DNA from: Gemmatimonadaceae bacterium
GTDB lineage: Bacteria > Gemmatimonadota > Gemmatimonadetes > Gemmatimonadales > Gemmatimonadaceae
Direction: 5' to 3'
NCBI GenBank assembly: GCA_025934775.1
Contig: JAICWO010000019.1
Location: forward strand, 1 to 64,000
DNA: 64,000 nt
Each line of letters begins with the position of its first letter. Position 1 is the stretch's first letter. Below are positions 14,280 through 23,792 of this stretch, piece after piece. Position numbers and translations under genes: made by a program. The notes below the pieces were generated by a model that was not told the origin of the DNA, did not search any database, and was given only the letters and a program-made list of their open reading frames with translations.

Positions 14280-17069
14280 TCAGCTCGCGGAGGTCGATTC
14301 GAGCGTGCGCGCGACCTCTTCGGTGCGGTAGCACTCGATCACATCGCCGACCTTGATGTCGTTGAAATTCTCGACGCCGATGCCGCACTCGAAGCCTTCG
14401 CGAACTTCGCGAACGTCGTCCTTGAACCGCTTGAGCGAAGCAAGCGTGCCGTCGAACACTTCGACGCCGTCGCGGATCACGCGCACGCGACCCTGGCGGT
14501 TGATGATGCCGCTCCGCACCGAGCAGCCGGCGATCGTCCCGATGCGCGAGATCTTGAACACCTCGCGCACTTCGGCTTCGCCGAGCACCACCTCGCGCTC
14601 CTCGGGGCGCAGCATGCCTTCCATCGCGGCGCGTACGTCGTTGACCGCCTCGTAGATGATGCGGTACAGCTTGATGTCGACGCCCTCGCGCTCGGCCGCG
14701 GTGCGCGCGTTGTTGTCCGGGCGCACGTGGAAGCCGATGATGATCGCGCCCGACGCCTTCGCGAGCAGGATGTCGCTCTCGGTGATCGCGCCCACGCCGC
14801 GGTGAACGATCTCGACCTGCACTTCGCCGGTCGACAAGCGCCCCAGTGCGTCGGCGAGCGCTTCCGCCGGACCGCCCTGATCGGCCTTGATGAGAATGCG
14901 CAGCGTGCGGGTTTCGCCCGACGCGGCCTGCGCCATGAAGTCCTCGAGCGTGACGCCGCCGCGATTGCTGCGGCGGCTCTTCGCCTCTCGGTCGAGGCGC
15001 TCACGACGTTGTGCCACTTCGCGCGCAGCGGCCGCGTCTTCGACGACGAGCAGTTGGTCGCCGGCCATGGGAACGCCGGTGAAGCCGAGGACCTGCACGG
15101 GGATCGCGGGACCGGCCTGCTTCACGTTCTTGCCGCGCTCGTCGAGCAGCGCGCGCACGCGGCCGGAGTACATGCCGCAAATGAAATCGTCGCCGACCTT
15201 GAGCACGCCGTTCTGCACGAGGACCGTGGCCACCGGGCCCTTGCCGGGATCGAGCTGCGCTTCGACGACGGTGCCGGTCGCGCGCTTGTTCGGATTGGCT
15301 TTGAGATCGAGGATTTCCGCTTGCAGCAGCAACTGGTCGAGGAGCTGATCGACGTGCGTGCCCTTCTTCGCCGAAATCTCTGTGGCGAGGGTGGTGCCAC
15401 CGAATTCCTCGAGGACGACGTTGTGCTGCAGAAGCTCCTGCTTGACCTTGTTCGGATTCGCCTGCGGCAGATCGATCTTGTTGATCGCGACGATGAGCGG
15501 CACGCCCGCGTTCTTCGCATGCGAGATCGCTTCGATCGTCTGCGGCATCACCGAGTCGTCGGCCGCGACGACGAGCACCACGATATCCGTGACCTGGGCG
15601 CCGCGCGCACGCATCGCGGTGAACGCTTCGTGGCCCGGGGTATCGAGGAACGTGATGTTCTTGCCCGACGGCAGCGATACGTGATACGCGCCGATGTGCT
15701 GCGTGATGCCGCCAGCCTCGCCGGCGACGACGTTCGCGTGTCGGATGTAGTCGAGCAGCGACGTCTTGCCGTGATCGACGTGACCCATGATGGTCACGAT
15801 CGGAGGACGGGACTCGAGATCTTCCGGACGATCGGCTTCCGCCGCGACGCCGGCTTCCTCAGCCTGATATTCGTCTTCTCGAACAGCCTGGAAGCCGAAC
15901 TCGCCGGCGATGAGCTCGATCTGATCGAAGTCGAGGCGCTGGTTGATGGTGACCATCAACCCGAGATTCTTGAAGGCGAAGGCGACGATCTCGGTCGCGG
16001 GGACCTTTAGAATTTGCGCAAGCTCGCTGACCGTGATGAACTCGTTGACGCGAACCGTCTTCCGTTCGCGTTCGGCCTCGGCCGCGCGCGCGGCCTCGAG
16101 CTCCTCGCGCGACCCGCGGCGGAGATCGCTGGCCGTGCGGCGCGAAGGAGCGCCCCGCAACGTGGCCATGGTCTTCGAGATGTTCGCATCCACCGCTTCC
16201 TGATCGACCGCGCCGCGCTTGCCCTTCTTGCGGCGAGCGCCGCGATCCGCGACTCCGCTCGGTGCACCGCCGCCCGCGCCGCCACCACCACCAGGCGCTC
16301 CGCCACCGCCGCCACCACCTCCGCCGCGACGGTCGTCGCGACGACCACCGCCAGGACCACCGCCCGGCGCAGCCGAGGCAATCGGACGTGGCGGGAAACC
16401 GCCGCTGCTCGCGACGGGGCGCGGGCGCGGAGCACCCGGGGTCACCGGACGTGGACGCGGACGCTCTGCCGCCGCCGTTCCGCCGTGCGAGACCGGCGCG
16501 GGACGCGGTGCTTCCGCCTGCGCCGCCGCTGCGGGCGCACGCACCGGCTCGGCCTCGTGCTCGCCAGCGCGCGATTCGCGCTCCGCCTGTGCCGCGGCTT
16601 CGGCGGCAGCGGCTGCCGCCTCCTGCGCGCGCAGTGCTTCGATTCGCGCTGCCTCTTGGCGCGCGGCTTCGGCGGCGAGAGCCTCCTGTCGCGCGGTTTC
16701 CGCAGCCGCTGCTTCAGCGGCGGCCGCCGCGACGGCAGCCTGCTCCTCGGCGGCGGCTTGAACGTCGGCAGCCTTGCGGCGGCGGCGGACCGGCTCGGCG
16801 GCTGATGCCGGTGCGGCCGGCGCCGCTGGTTCCGGAGCCGCGGCGGTCGTACGACGCCGGCGTGCTGCGGGGGCGGGCGCGGCCGTCGCCTTCTCGGCTC
16901 GAACGCGCTTCTCTCGTTCCCAGCGCGCGCGAATGCGAGCGACCTGGTCGTCGGTGAGCATGCTCATGTGGCTGCGAACCGGAATGTCCATCTGCCGAAG
17001 AAGTGAGACCACTTCGTCGGTGGACACGCCGAATTCGTTCGCCATTTCATTGACTGAAAGCTTGCTCAA
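14280..17069 (-). CDS. infB: Translation initiation factor IF-2
   Basis: GTPase that delivers fMet-tRNA to the 30S subunit. The 929 residues comprise an N-terminal IF2_N module (1-50), an Ala/Glu-rich linker (60-200), a Pro/Arg and Gly-rich stretch (200-275), a second IF2_N module (about 335-390), the G domain with GHVDHGKT (429-436), DTPGHEA and NKIDLP, and beta-barrel C-terminal domains. The ATG overlaps the ylxQ-like stop (ATGA). The Gly run near 250-272 is longer than usual. Confidence 0.98.
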   Translation of the reverse strand: MSKLSVNEMANEFGVSTDEVVSLLRQMDIPVRSHMSMLTDDQVARIRARWEREKRVRAEKATAAPAPAARRRRTTAAAPEPAAPAAPASAAEPVRRRRKAADVQAAAEEQAAVAAAAAEAAAAETARQEALAAEAARQEAARIEALRAQEAAAAAAEAAAQAERESRAGEHEAEPVRAPAAAAQAEAPRPAPVSHGGTAAAERPRPRPVTPGAPRPRPVASSGGFPPRPIASAAPGGGPGGGRRDDRRGGGGGGGGGAPGGGGGAGGGAPSGVADRGARRKKGKRGAVDQEAVDANISKTMATLRGAPSRRTASDLRRGSREELEAARAAEAERERKTVRVNEFITVSELAQILKVPATEIVAFAFKNLGLMVTINQRLDFDQIELIAGEFGFQAVREDEYQAEEAGVAAEADRPEDLESRPPIVTIMGHVDHGKTSLLDYIRHANVVAGEAGGITQHIGAYHVSLPSGKNITFLDTPGHEAFTAMRARGAQVTDIVVLVVAADDSVMPQTIEAISHAKNAGVPLIVAINKIDLPQANPNKVKQELLQHNVVLEEFGGTTLATEISAKKGTHVDQLLDQLLLQAEILDLKANPNKRATGTVVEAQLDPGKGPVATVLVQNGVLKVGDDFICGMYSGRVRALLDERGKNVKQAGPAIPVQVLGFTGVPMAGDQLLVVEDAAAAREVAQRRERLDREAKSRRSNRGGVTLEDFMAQAASGETRTLRILIKADQGGPAEALADALGRLSTGEVQVEIVHRGVGAITESDILLAKASGAIIIGFHVRPDNNARTAAEREGVDIKLYRIIYEAVNDVRAAMEGMLRPEEREVVLGEAEVREVFKISRIGTIAGCSVRSGIINRQGRVRVIRDGVEVFDGTLASLKRFKDDVREVREGFECGIGVENFNDIKVGDVIECYRTEEVARTLESTSAS

Positions 17070-17407
17070 ACATCCTCCTCAGTGCCCTGTCGGGCCGACG
17101 TCACCAGATCACGAACTCCAGCCGCCAAATTCGCGTCGACGATGCCGACCACGGCGGTTTGCTCGCGACCAACAGCAGCACCCAGCTCGTCGGTCGAGGG
17201 CAATTCTATAAACCTAACGCGCCGCGCGTTGAGCAGCGGCACGATCTTCTCCAAGCTGTGCCTCGACGCATCCATCGCAACGACGGCGAGTTTCACCTTG
17301 TTCTTCTTCGCCGCTTCGCGAACCTGCTGTACTCCCACCACCGCGCCGCGAGCTCGAACGCCGAGGCCGATGAGTCGAAGCACGCGCTGCCGCACGACGG
17401 CATCCAT
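17066..17407 (-). CDS. YlxQ-like L7Ae-family RNA-binding protein
   Basis: About 113 residues of the L7Ae/L30e fold, with RLIGLGVRARGAVVGVQQVREA and KVKLAVVAMDASRHSLEKI typical of YlxQ proteins encoded between nusA and infB. An RNA target (K-turn) is expected, though it is not proven for YlxQ. The ATG at 17407 is one base after the nusA stop; an earlier in-frame ATG within nusA would add 17 basic residues and is less likely. Confidence 0.85.
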   Translation of the reverse strand: MDAVVRQRVLRLIGLGVRARGAVVGVQQVREAAKKNKVKLAVVAMDASRHSLEKIVPLLNARRVRFIELPSTDELGAAVGREQTAVVGIVDANLAAGVRDLVTSARQGTEEDV

Positions 17408-17408
17408 C

Positions 17409-18746
17409 TCAGCCCGCCGCCGGCTCTCCACCGCCACTCGTCTCGTCGCCGCCACCATCCTCCGTGGTCAGCTCGTCGATGAGCGCCATGATCCGATCCG
17501 CTTCCTCGGGCGCGATGCCGGGCAGCTTGAGAAAATCCTCACGATCGAGATCCATGATGTCGTTGAGCGTGCGGTACCCCGCCTCCTCGAGCACCGCCAC
17601 CGTGGCCGGCGGCATGCCCGCGATATCGGAGAGCCGCACATCCATCTCTTCGCCTTCTTCGGGCAGCGGCGCGAAGATCTGCCCTTCGCCACCCCGCTCG
17701 AGCCACTCGCGACTCGAATAGAGATCGATCTTCCAACCGGTGAGCTCGGAGGCAAGGCGCACGTTCTGCCCATTGCGGCCGATGGCGAGCGAGAGTTGAT
17801 CCTCGTCCACGACGGCCTGGATCGTCTTGGTCGCCGGATCACTGAAGACGCGCGCGACCTTGGCCGGCGCGAGCGCGAGCTTGGCGAACCGCTCGGGATC
17901 GGGCGACCACGGGACGATGTCGATTCGCTCGCCGTTCAGCTCATTGACCACGGCCTGCACGCGCGAGCCCTTGAGGCCGACGCACGCGCCGACCGGATCG
18001 ATCGAATCATCGCGCGAGAAGACGGCGATCTTCGTGCGGCTGCCCACCTCGCGCGCGGCGGCGCGAATCTCGACGATGTTCTGTTGGATCTCGGGGACCT
18101 CGAGCTTGAACAACGCCTTGACGAAGAGCGGGTCGCCGCGGCTCAAGATCAGACGCGGACCTTTGGGCGTTTCCTCGACGCGCTTCAAGACCGCGCGGAT
18201 CGGCTCGCCCTGGTGATAGTGCTCGCGATGATTCTGCTCGCGATACGGGATGATCGCTTCGGCTTCGCGGAACTTGTTGAGCATGACCACGAGCTTGCCG
18301 CGCTCGATCTGCTGGACTTCGCCGGACAGGAGATCGCCGACGCGCGTCGCGAACTCGTCGCGAATCCGGGTGCGCTCGCCCTCGCGGACGCGCTGGATGA
18401 TGCGCTGCTTCGCGGCCTGCACGGCCGCGCGGCCGAATACGGCGAAGTCGACCGGCTCCTCCATGACGTCGCCCAGCTCGAAGCTCTCGTCGAACGCCTT
18501 GGCGTCGTCGATCGAGATCTGGTTGCTCGCGTCCTCGATGGTCGCGACGACCGTCTTGAGGAGAACGATGCGAATGTCACCCTTGCCGTCATCGATATCG
18601 ACTTCGGCCTGGACGTTCGGACCGTATTTCTTGGCGAGGGCGGCCATGATGCCGTCCTGGAGCAAGCCGTACAGTTCCGCGCGATCGAGTTGCTTCGTGT
18701 TCGACACCTCGCGAAACGCGGCGAGAATCTCTGCAGAACTGACCAT
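17409..18746 (-). CDS. nusA: Transcription termination/antitermination factor NusA
   Basis: Binds RNA polymerase and nascent RNA, promoting pausing and intrinsic termination. The 445 residues run: N-terminal domain (1-125), S1 domain (about 135-200, with GKLVVMLNKFREAEAIIPYRE), two KH domains (about 200-340, KIAVFSRDDSIDPVGACVGL and IGRNGQNVRLASELTGWKI) and a C-terminal helix-hairpin-helix region with LPGIAPEEADRI. The Shine-Dalgarno GAGGGG precedes the ATG. Its own operon leader contains an intrinsic terminator (19286-19316). Confidence 0.98.
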   Translation of the reverse strand: MVSSAEILAAFREVSNTKQLDRAELYGLLQDGIMAALAKKYGPNVQAEVDIDDGKGDIRIVLLKTVVATIEDASNQISIDDAKAFDESFELGDVMEEPVDFAVFGRAAVQAAKQRIIQRVREGERTRIRDEFATRVGDLLSGEVQQIERGKLVVMLNKFREAEAIIPYREQNHREHYHQGEPIRAVLKRVEETPKGPRLILSRGDPLFVKALFKLEVPEIQQNIVEIRAAAREVGSRTKIAVFSRDDSIDPVGACVGLKGSRVQAVVNELNGERIDIVPWSPDPERFAKLALAPAKVARVFSDPATKTIQAVVDEDQLSLAIGRNGQNVRLASELTGWKIDLYSSREWLERGGEGQIFAPLPEEGEEMDVRLSDIAGMPPATVAVLEEAGYRTLNDIMDLDREDFLKLPGIAPEEADRIMALIDELTTEDGGGDETSGGGEPAAG

Positions 18747-18805
18747 CCAAGACCCCTCGTGTTGTGCGTCGCGCGCTCGCAGCGGCGCGATCGACCCTGT
18801 TCCGA

Positions 18806-19261
18806 TTACATGTGAAACGCCAGCCGCGCTTCCTTGACGTCAGCGAGCGGTACACGCCGCTGCTCCCCTTGCTTCGGTTCCAGCAGCACGATCTCCGAGC
18901 CCGGTTCTCCCTCCACCGCGAGGATTTTGCCCTCGAACCGGCCGCCGTGCACCGGGCTGAGGATGTTCACCCACTCACCGACGAATCGCCGCCATTCGAC
19001 CGAGGTCCGTACCGGGCGTTCGCCCGGCGACGAGACCTGCAGCACGTACTGCGGCGATACCAATTCACTGCCATCCAGCCGCGCCTCGAGCACGCGTGAC
19101 GCGCGGGCACAATCGTCGACCGTGACCGCCGACCCGTCGCGCCGATCGATGCGAACCTCGATCAACGGCCGCGTCCGCGTCCCGCCACGCCGAAGCTCAA
19201 CCAAGTCGTATCCGACCGTGTCAAGCTCTGCCACGACAACATCTTCCAGCGCGTCCTTCAC
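18806..19261 (-). CDS. rimP: Ribosome maturation factor RimP
   Basis: Needed for 30S assembly. The 151-residue product has ELDTVGYDLVELRRG, VDDCARASRVLEARLD, YVLQVSSPGERPVRT and a C-terminal SH3-like domain. I prefer the GTG at 19261, which matches the usual RimP length. An ATG at 19315 is also in frame, but its 18 extra codons lie inside a terminator hairpin and its U tract. First gene of the rimP-nusA-infB operon. Confidence 0.93.
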   Translation of the reverse strand: MKDALEDVVVAELDTVGYDLVELRRGGTRTRPLIEVRIDRRDGSAVTVDDCARASRVLEARLDGSELVSPQYVLQVSSPGERPVRTSVEWRRFVGEWVNILSPVHGGRFEGKILAVEGEPGSEIVLLEPKQGEQRRVPLADVKEARLAFHM

Positions 19262-19285
19262 ATGCAGTCGAGGAAGGCGTTCAGA

Positions 19286-19316
19286 ACAAAAAAATGTGGG
19301 GAGCATCCCCCACATT
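19286..19316 (-). terminator. Intrinsic terminator in the rimP-nusA leader (candidate attenuator)
   Basis: On the minus strand a perfect 9-bp stem AATGTGGGG/CCCCACATT with a 6-nt loop runs directly into seven T residues. It ends 25 nt before the rimP GTG. A promoter at 19351-19379 lies upstream, so this terminator sits between promoter and first gene. Confidence 0.85.
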
Positions 19317-19350
19317 CCGCTCGCGAGCCCCGGGGCCGCGCAGCATGTCT

Positions 19351-19379
19351 AACCTACGACGGGACGGCGGGAGGGGCAA
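19351..19379 (-). promoter_or_regulatory. Candidate promoter of the rimP-nusA-infB operon
   Basis: TTGCCC (19374-19379), 17-nt spacer, TAGGTT (19351-19356). The predicted start near 19344 lies about 28 nt before the terminator stem. The rest of the 233-bp gap up to pgeF (19380-19549) shows no gene or clear signal. Confidence 0.55.
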
Positions 19380-19549
19380 GTGGGGTGAAACGGCGCGGAC
19401 GGACTCGATCGCTGCTCGCAATGGTTCCGAGTGGTGGGTTGCGTCGTGTGTTGCGAGTTCTCAAACGCGAAACCCGCCACCCGCAACCGACGACCCGCGA
19501 CCATTGCGACCGCGCCGAGCAGCTCGCCGTTCTGCGCTGTTGTTGGCTG

Positions 19550-20254
19550 TTATTGAGGAGCGATGAGGACACCGATCTGCCTCCCGCTATCCCCTGCCCG
19601 GTGCGAGAAGAAGCGATCGTTGTCGCACCGGGTGCACGACGCGCTCGTCGTGATATGGCGAACACCTCTCGCGCGCGCGTGTTCGGCGATCAGTGCGCGT
19701 AGATCCACCGTCGCCGGCTTGCCCGGATCACGTCCGGTGAGCTGCGTGTAGACCTCCGCGCTCACCTCATAGCAGTCGCCACAGATGGACGGGCCCGTGT
19801 GGAGGCGCAGATCGCTCGGCGCGCAGCCGCGCGTCTCGAGGGCGTCGATCGCGCGCTCGACGATGCGGCTCGCGGTGCCGCGCCATCCCGAATGCAGGAG
19901 CGCGATCGCGCCCGACGGATGGACGATGAACACGGGCACGCAGTCGGCCACCGTCACGGCGAGCGCGGTTCCGCGTTCCATCGCGAGGTGTCCGTCGGCC
20001 TCGTTCCCGCGCAGCCAGCCCTGCCATCCGGGCTCGTGCACGAGAATGTGCGTTCCGTGGATTTGTCTCGCCGTCGCGAGGCGGCCGCCGTTCGGCGAAA
20101 GCTCCTCGCGCAGTGCATCCCAGCGGCCCATGACGTCGCGCACCGGCTCATCGCCGTTGACGCCGAACGTACCTACCGCCCGCGTCGTCGTGAATGCACG
20201 GACCCCGAACGCGGCGAGCTCGGAGACGATTTCCGATTCGCCGGCGATGCTCAT
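19550..20254 (-). CDS. pgeF: PgeF/YfiH family (polyphenol oxidase/peptidoglycan editing factor)
   Basis: A 234-residue member of the YfiH/YlmD (DUF152) family. Metal and active-site motifs are present: [49 protein letters not shown] and [15 protein letters not shown]. In E. coli PgeF removes mis-incorporated L-Ser from muropeptide precursors; family members also show copper oxidase or purine phosphorylase-like activity. It follows murA with a 4-nt overlap (ATGA), which fits the cell-wall role. Confidence 0.9.
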   Translation of the reverse strand: MSIAGESEIVSELAAFGVRAFTTTRAVGTFGVNGDEPVRDVMGRWDALREELSPNGGRLATARQIHGTHILVHEPGWQGWLRGNEADGHLAMERGTALAVTVADCVPVFIVHPSGAIALLHSGWRGTASRIVERAIDALETRGCAPSDLRLHTGPSICGDCYEVSAEVYTQLTGRDPGKPATVDLRALIAEHARARGVRHITTSASCTRCDNDRFFSHRAGDSGRQIGVLIAPQ

Positions 20255-21552
20255 CGCGCGCGGCGGTCTTCCACGCGCTCGACCTTCGCGCCAAGCGCCC
20301 GCAGGCGCTCGTCGATGCGCTCGTAGCCGCGCTCGATCTGGCCGACGTTATTGATCGTGCTCTCCCCTTCCGCGCAGAGTGCGGCAATGAGCATCGCCAT
20401 GCCAGCGCGGATGTCGGGTGACTCCACCGAGCTGCCGCGCAGGCGCGACGGGCCGGCGACGAGGGCGCGATGCGGATCGCACAAGACGACCCGCGCGCCC
20501 ATGCCGACGAGCTTGTCGACGAAGAACAGCCGCGACTCGAACATCTTCTCGTGAATGAGAATGAGTCCGCTGCACTGCGTCGCGGTCACGAGCGCGATCG
20601 ACATCGTGTCCGCGGGAAACGCGGGCCACGGCTGATCCTCGAGCTTCGGAACGTGACCGCCCAGGTCCGACTGAATCGACTTCTCCTGCACCGCTGGAAT
20701 GACGAGATCCGGGCCCTCGATCGTACATGAGACGCCGAGGCGCGCGAAGCCCATGAGCGTCGATCGCAAATGCTCGACGCCGGCGTCGGCGATTCGAATT
20801 TCGGAGTTGGTCACCGCCGCCAGGCCGATGAACGAGCCGACCTCGATGTGGTCCGGTCCGATGCGGTGCGTCGCGCTGCCGAGCGGGCGCGCGCCATTGA
20901 TGGTGAGCTTGTTCGTTCCGATGCCGTCGATCTCGGCGCCAAGGGCGACGAGAAAATGCGAGAGGTCCTGCACGTGCGGCTCGCTCGCGGCGTTGCGGAG
21001 CACCGTGGTGCCCGATGCGGCCACCGCGGCCATCAGCGCGTTCTCGGTGCCGGTCACGCTCGGCTCGTCGAGGAACACGTCGGCGCCGCGCAGGCCGGGC
21101 GTGGAGAGCTGGAAGGCTTCGTCGACCTCGAAGCTGGCGCCCAGACGCTCGAGCGCGAGGAAATGCGTATCGACGCGGCGACGGCCGATGACGTCGCCGC
21201 CCGGCGGCGGCAGCTCGATGTGGCCGCAGCGCGCGAGCATCGGCCCGGCGAGGAGGATGGACGCGCGGATCTTCTTGCAGAGCACCGGATCGAGCTTGGC
21301 CGACTGCACCGTCTTGGCGTGGATGTGCAGCGTGTTGCGTTCCGCCCACGTGACGTCCACGCCAGCGGACGCGATGAGCTCGACGAGCGTTTCGACATCT
21401 CGAATGCGCGGCACGTTCTCCAGAATCACCGGATGCTCGGTCAACAGCGCGCCGCAGATGATCGGCAACGCCGCGTTCTTGTTGCCCGAGGGGCGAATGG
21501 TGCCCGAGAGAGTGTGCCCGCCTTCGACGACGAATTGCAGTGCGCTGCTCAT
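20251..21552 (-). CDS. murA: UDP-GlcNAc 1-carboxyvinyltransferase MurA with Asp at the catalytic Cys position
   Basis: Transfers enolpyruvate from PEP to UDP-GlcNAc, the first committed step of peptidoglycan synthesis. The 433-residue product has [35 protein letters not shown] and the family PGG-x loop, here [17 protein letters not shown]. Asp120 (codon 21193-21195) replaces the Cys115 of E. coli MurA. The frame is open far upstream, but ATG 21552 gives the usual N-terminus ([20 protein letters not shown]). A promoter candidate lies at 21592-21621. Confidence 0.97.
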   Translation of the reverse strand: MSSALQFVVEGGHTLSGTIRPSGNKNAALPIICGALLTEHPVILENVPRIRDVETLVELIASAGVDVTWAERNTLHIHAKTVQSAKLDPVLCKKIRASILLAGPMLARCGHIELPPPGGDVIGRRRVDTHFLALERLGASFEVDEAFQLSTPGLRGADVFLDEPSVTGTENALMAAVAASGTTVLRNAASEPHVQDLSHFLVALGAEIDGIGTNKLTINGARPLGSATHRIGPDHIEVGSFIGLAAVTNSEIRIADAGVEHLRSTLMGFARLGVSCTIEGPDLVIPAVQEKSIQSDLGGHVPKLEDQPWPAFPADTMSIALVTATQCSGLILIHEKMFESRLFFVDKLVGMGARVVLCDPHRALVAGPSRLRGSSVESPDIRAGMAMLIAALCAEGESTINNVGQIERGYERIDERLRALGAKVERVEDRRAR

Positions 21553-21591
21553 GTTCCGGAGTGTGGGTGGACCGAACGCAGGATGGAGCGA

Positions 21592-21621
21592 AGAATGGAC
21601 GAACCGGCGAGCCGGGGTCAA
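21592..21621 (-). promoter_or_regulatory. Candidate murA-pgeF promoter
   Basis: TTGACC (21616-21621), 18-nt spacer, CATTCT (21592-21597) on the minus strand, 40 bp before the murA ATG. The -10 is poor. Confidence 0.4.
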
Positions 21622-21713
21622 TGGCACCGCGCAGAATCCGTGCGCAACCCGAGCAGCACTCGGTAATGCGCGCGGTGGACACGCGCGCGCCGTGCGCATC
21701 CGGCGTTCCCTGC

Positions 21714-21742
21714 TTGCAGCGTCGTCGCGACCCTCGTAGGAT
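21714..21742 (+). promoter_or_regulatory. Promoter of the 21805-22840 pair
   Basis: TTGCAG (21714-21719), 17-nt spacer, TAGGAT (21737-21742). Transcription would start near 21749, leaving a 55-nt leader with a strong Shine-Dalgarno. Confidence 0.6.
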
Positions 21743-21804
21743 GCGGCCACGTGTAGATGGCCTCGCCTTTGCACCCGTCAGGCGACAGGGAGAGAGATAT
21801 CTCG

Positions 21805-22485
21805 ATGACTAGCGTGTGCGCAGCCGTCGGATCGCTGCTCGTGCAGGCGGCCGCGAGCCGCGACACCGTGATCATGATGCCGGCGAGCCGCGGCGTGCTC
21901 GGCGAGATCACGGACGTCGTGTACTTGCTAATTTTGCTCGTGCTCATCGGACTGGTCGTCGTGGGCACGATCTTCATGTGGAGGCTGAGGCGGACGCAGG
22001 AGCGGTTCGATCGATTGATCGAGCGCGTCTCGAGCGACGTCGGTCCGGTCTTGAAGGCGGCGCGCGCGATCGGCGAGGACATTCATCACGTCACCGCGTC
22101 GATTCGCGAGCACGTGGACGAGGTGAACGCGACGATCTCAGCGGCGAACGATCGCGTGCGCGATGCGGTGACGATGACGGAAGATCGTCTGAACGAATTC
22201 AACGCCCTGCTCGACGTGGTGCAGCAGGAGGCAGAGGGACTGTTCGTCTCGACGGCGTCCGCGGTACGCGGCGTGCGACTCGGCGCGCGGAGCTTCGGTC
22301 GCGGCGGTGGGATGGAGTTTGCGTCAGACGAGCTCGATGCGGCCGATGCGGCCGACGAATCCGAGCTTCTGGAGGAAGCAGATGGCGACGACAGCGATGC
22401 CGAACCAGACACGGGAGCGGGGGCGAGCGCGTTCGCCGCAGCCCCGCGTCTCCGTCCGCGCCCGCGAAGCAGGCGCGGCCTCTGA
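21805..22485 (+). CDS. Membrane protein with coiled coil, DUF948-like
   Basis: A 226-residue protein: a short N-terminus, one transmembrane helix (ITDVVYLLILLVLIGLVVVG), then a long amphipathic helix with regularly spaced hydrophobics (LIERVSSDVGPVLKAARAIG onward) and an acidic tail. This layout is that of DUF948/YtxG-type general stress proteins. The ATG at 21805 has a GGGAGAG Shine-Dalgarno; an upstream in-frame ATG lacks one. Its 3' end overlaps the next gene by 104 nt in another frame. Confidence 0.8.
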   Translation: MTSVCAAVGSLLVQAAASRDTVIMMPASRGVLGEITDVVYLLILLVLIGLVVVGTIFMWRLRRTQERFDRLIERVSSDVGPVLKAARAIGEDIHHVTASIREHVDEVNATISAANDRVRDAVTMTEDRLNEFNALLDVVQQEAEGLFVSTASAVRGVRLGARSFGRGGGMEFASDELDAADAADESELLEEADGDDSDAEPDTGAGASAFAAAPRLRPRPRSRRGL

Positions 22486-22840
22486 CGGACAGTACGATCT
22501 CCTCACGGCGGCGCTGATCGGAGTGACGATCGGCGCCGGAATCACGTACATGCTGCGGCGCGGGCCGTCCGGGCGCCGGCCCGTGTCGCCCGTGATGTCG
22601 GGCGTCGGCCGCGGCGCGAGCTGGGCCGGCCGGGGCGCGGTCCGCGCGGGGGCCGCCGGGGCACGATGGATGGCGCACCGCGGCGAAGAGGCGTGGGATG
22701 CCGTTCCGCGAGCGGAGATTCGCGAGCACGTGTCCGAGTACCTCGGCCGCGCGCGCGACGCGATCGACGACGCGGTGGACGCCGAGCTGAAGGACCTTCG
22801 CCGTTCGCTGCGGCGCCAGCGGAAGCGTCTTGGGATCTGA
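22382..22840 (+). CDS. YtxH-like small membrane-associated protein
   Basis: About 152 residues with a basic, disordered start, a hydrophobic segment (LLTAALIGVTIGAGITYML) and a helical charged tail with DAIDDAVDAELKDLRRSLRRQ. The arrangement recalls YtxH-domain proteins, often encoded beside DUF948 proteins as here. A strong Shine-Dalgarno GGAGGA (about 22371) sets the ATG at 22382. The first 104 nt overlap the preceding gene. Confidence 0.7.
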   Translation: MATTAMPNQTRERGRARSPQPRVSVRAREAGAASDGQYDLLTAALIGVTIGAGITYMLRRGPSGRRPVSPVMSGVGRGASWAGRGAVRAGAAGARWMAHRGEEAWDAVPRAEIREHVSEYLGRARDAIDDAVDAELKDLRRSLRRQRKRLGI

Positions 22841-23792
22841 CGGCGCGCGTCCGCGCCGAGCACGACGCACGACACGCGGGACGCACGTCGCACTACTCGC
22901 GGCGGTGATGCTGGTCATCGCCCCCGGCGTCGCCCACGCATGGACGCCGGGGACGCACGTGTTTCTGGGCGAGGCCGTGCTGCAGTCGCTCGCCCTGCTG
23001 CCCGCCGCCGTCGCCGAGCTGTTACGAGAATTCCCATATGACTTCTTGTACGGCTCGATCGCGGCGGACACGAGCATCGCCAAGAAATACGCGCCCGTCG
23101 GGCGGCATTGCCACTCGTGGACGGTGGGATTCGAGATCCTGGACGGGGCGCGCGACGACCCGCTCCGCGCGTTCGCGCTCGGGTACCTCGCCCACCTCGC
23201 GGCCGACTCGGTGGCGCACAACTACTTCGTGCCCAAGCAGCTCGCCGTCACCTCGAGCACCTCGTCGCTCGGCCACTCGTACTGGGAGAGCCGGTTCGAG
23301 ACGCACCTCGGCCCCGAGTGCGCGCGCAGAGCCCGCGAGTTGATTCTGATCGACCACTCGCGCTCCGACGGCCTGCTCGACCGCGTGCTCAGCCCGACGA
23401 TCTTCAGCACGCCGACCAACCGCAGGATCTTTCGCGGCATGGTGATCGCGGCCGACAACGAGTCGTGGCAGCGGATCTTTCAGCTGATGACGGAAAAGAG
23501 CCGCTGGGATCTCGCCGACGCCGACGTCGGACTCTACGTCGCGCGCTCGTACGACTACGTCGTCGACCTCCTCCGCCGCATGGATGGCGCCGAGCCGTTT
23601 CAGCTCGATCCGTCGGGCGACGACGCGCTCCGTCTGGCGAAGAAGGTCCGCCGCCAGGTGCTGCGGGCGGCCGGAGAAGACGAGCTCCGCGTCGAGGCCG
23701 AGCATCACTTTGGCCTGCCCGACTCGCCGCTTCGCTACTCGGTGGACGTCGAGCGATTCCTTGCATTCCCGAGCCGCTCGGCGAGCAGCTGA
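22830..23792 (+). CDS. Exported zinc-dependent phospholipase C-like protein
   Basis: A 320-residue protein with a signal peptide (basic n-region 8-18, h-region VALLAAVMLVIA, cleavage AHA37). The mature N-terminus would be Trp38, as in Bacillus zinc phospholipase C where the mature N-terminal Trp binds zinc. Candidate ligands follow: GTHVFLGEAVL, the FPYDFLYGSIAADTSI Asp, HCHSW, and the ALGYLAHLAADSVAHNYF pair with an H-x3-D-x3-H pattern. The substrate is unknown. The only plausible start is TTG at 22830, overlapping the previous gene. The 3' end overlaps gatB by 58 nt. Confidence 0.78.
   Translation: MGSDGARPRRARRTTRGTHVALLAAVMLVIAPGVAHAWTPGTHVFLGEAVLQSLALLPAAVAELLREFPYDFLYGSIAADTSIAKKYAPVGRHCHSWTVGFEILDGARDDPLRAFALGYLAHLAADSVAHNYFVPKQLAVTSSTSSLGHSYWESRFETHLGPECARRARELILIDHSRSDGLLDRVLSPTIFSTPTNRRIFRGMVIAADNESWQRIFQLMTEKSRWDLADADVGLYVARSYDYVVDLLRRMDGAEPFQLDPSGDDALRLAKKVRRQVLRAAGEDELRVEAEHHFGLPDSPLRYSVDVERFLAFPSRSASS

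Noticed and set aside
16200-16340. Gly-codon tract in infB as a repeat element
   Set aside because: It is coding and in the disordered linker of IF-2, which is low-complexity in many GC-rich bacteria.
19262-19315. RimP N-terminal extension from ATG 19315
   Set aside because: The 18 extra codons coincide with a terminator stem and U tract, and the family N-terminus begins at the GTG 19261. Kept only as part of the attenuation idea.
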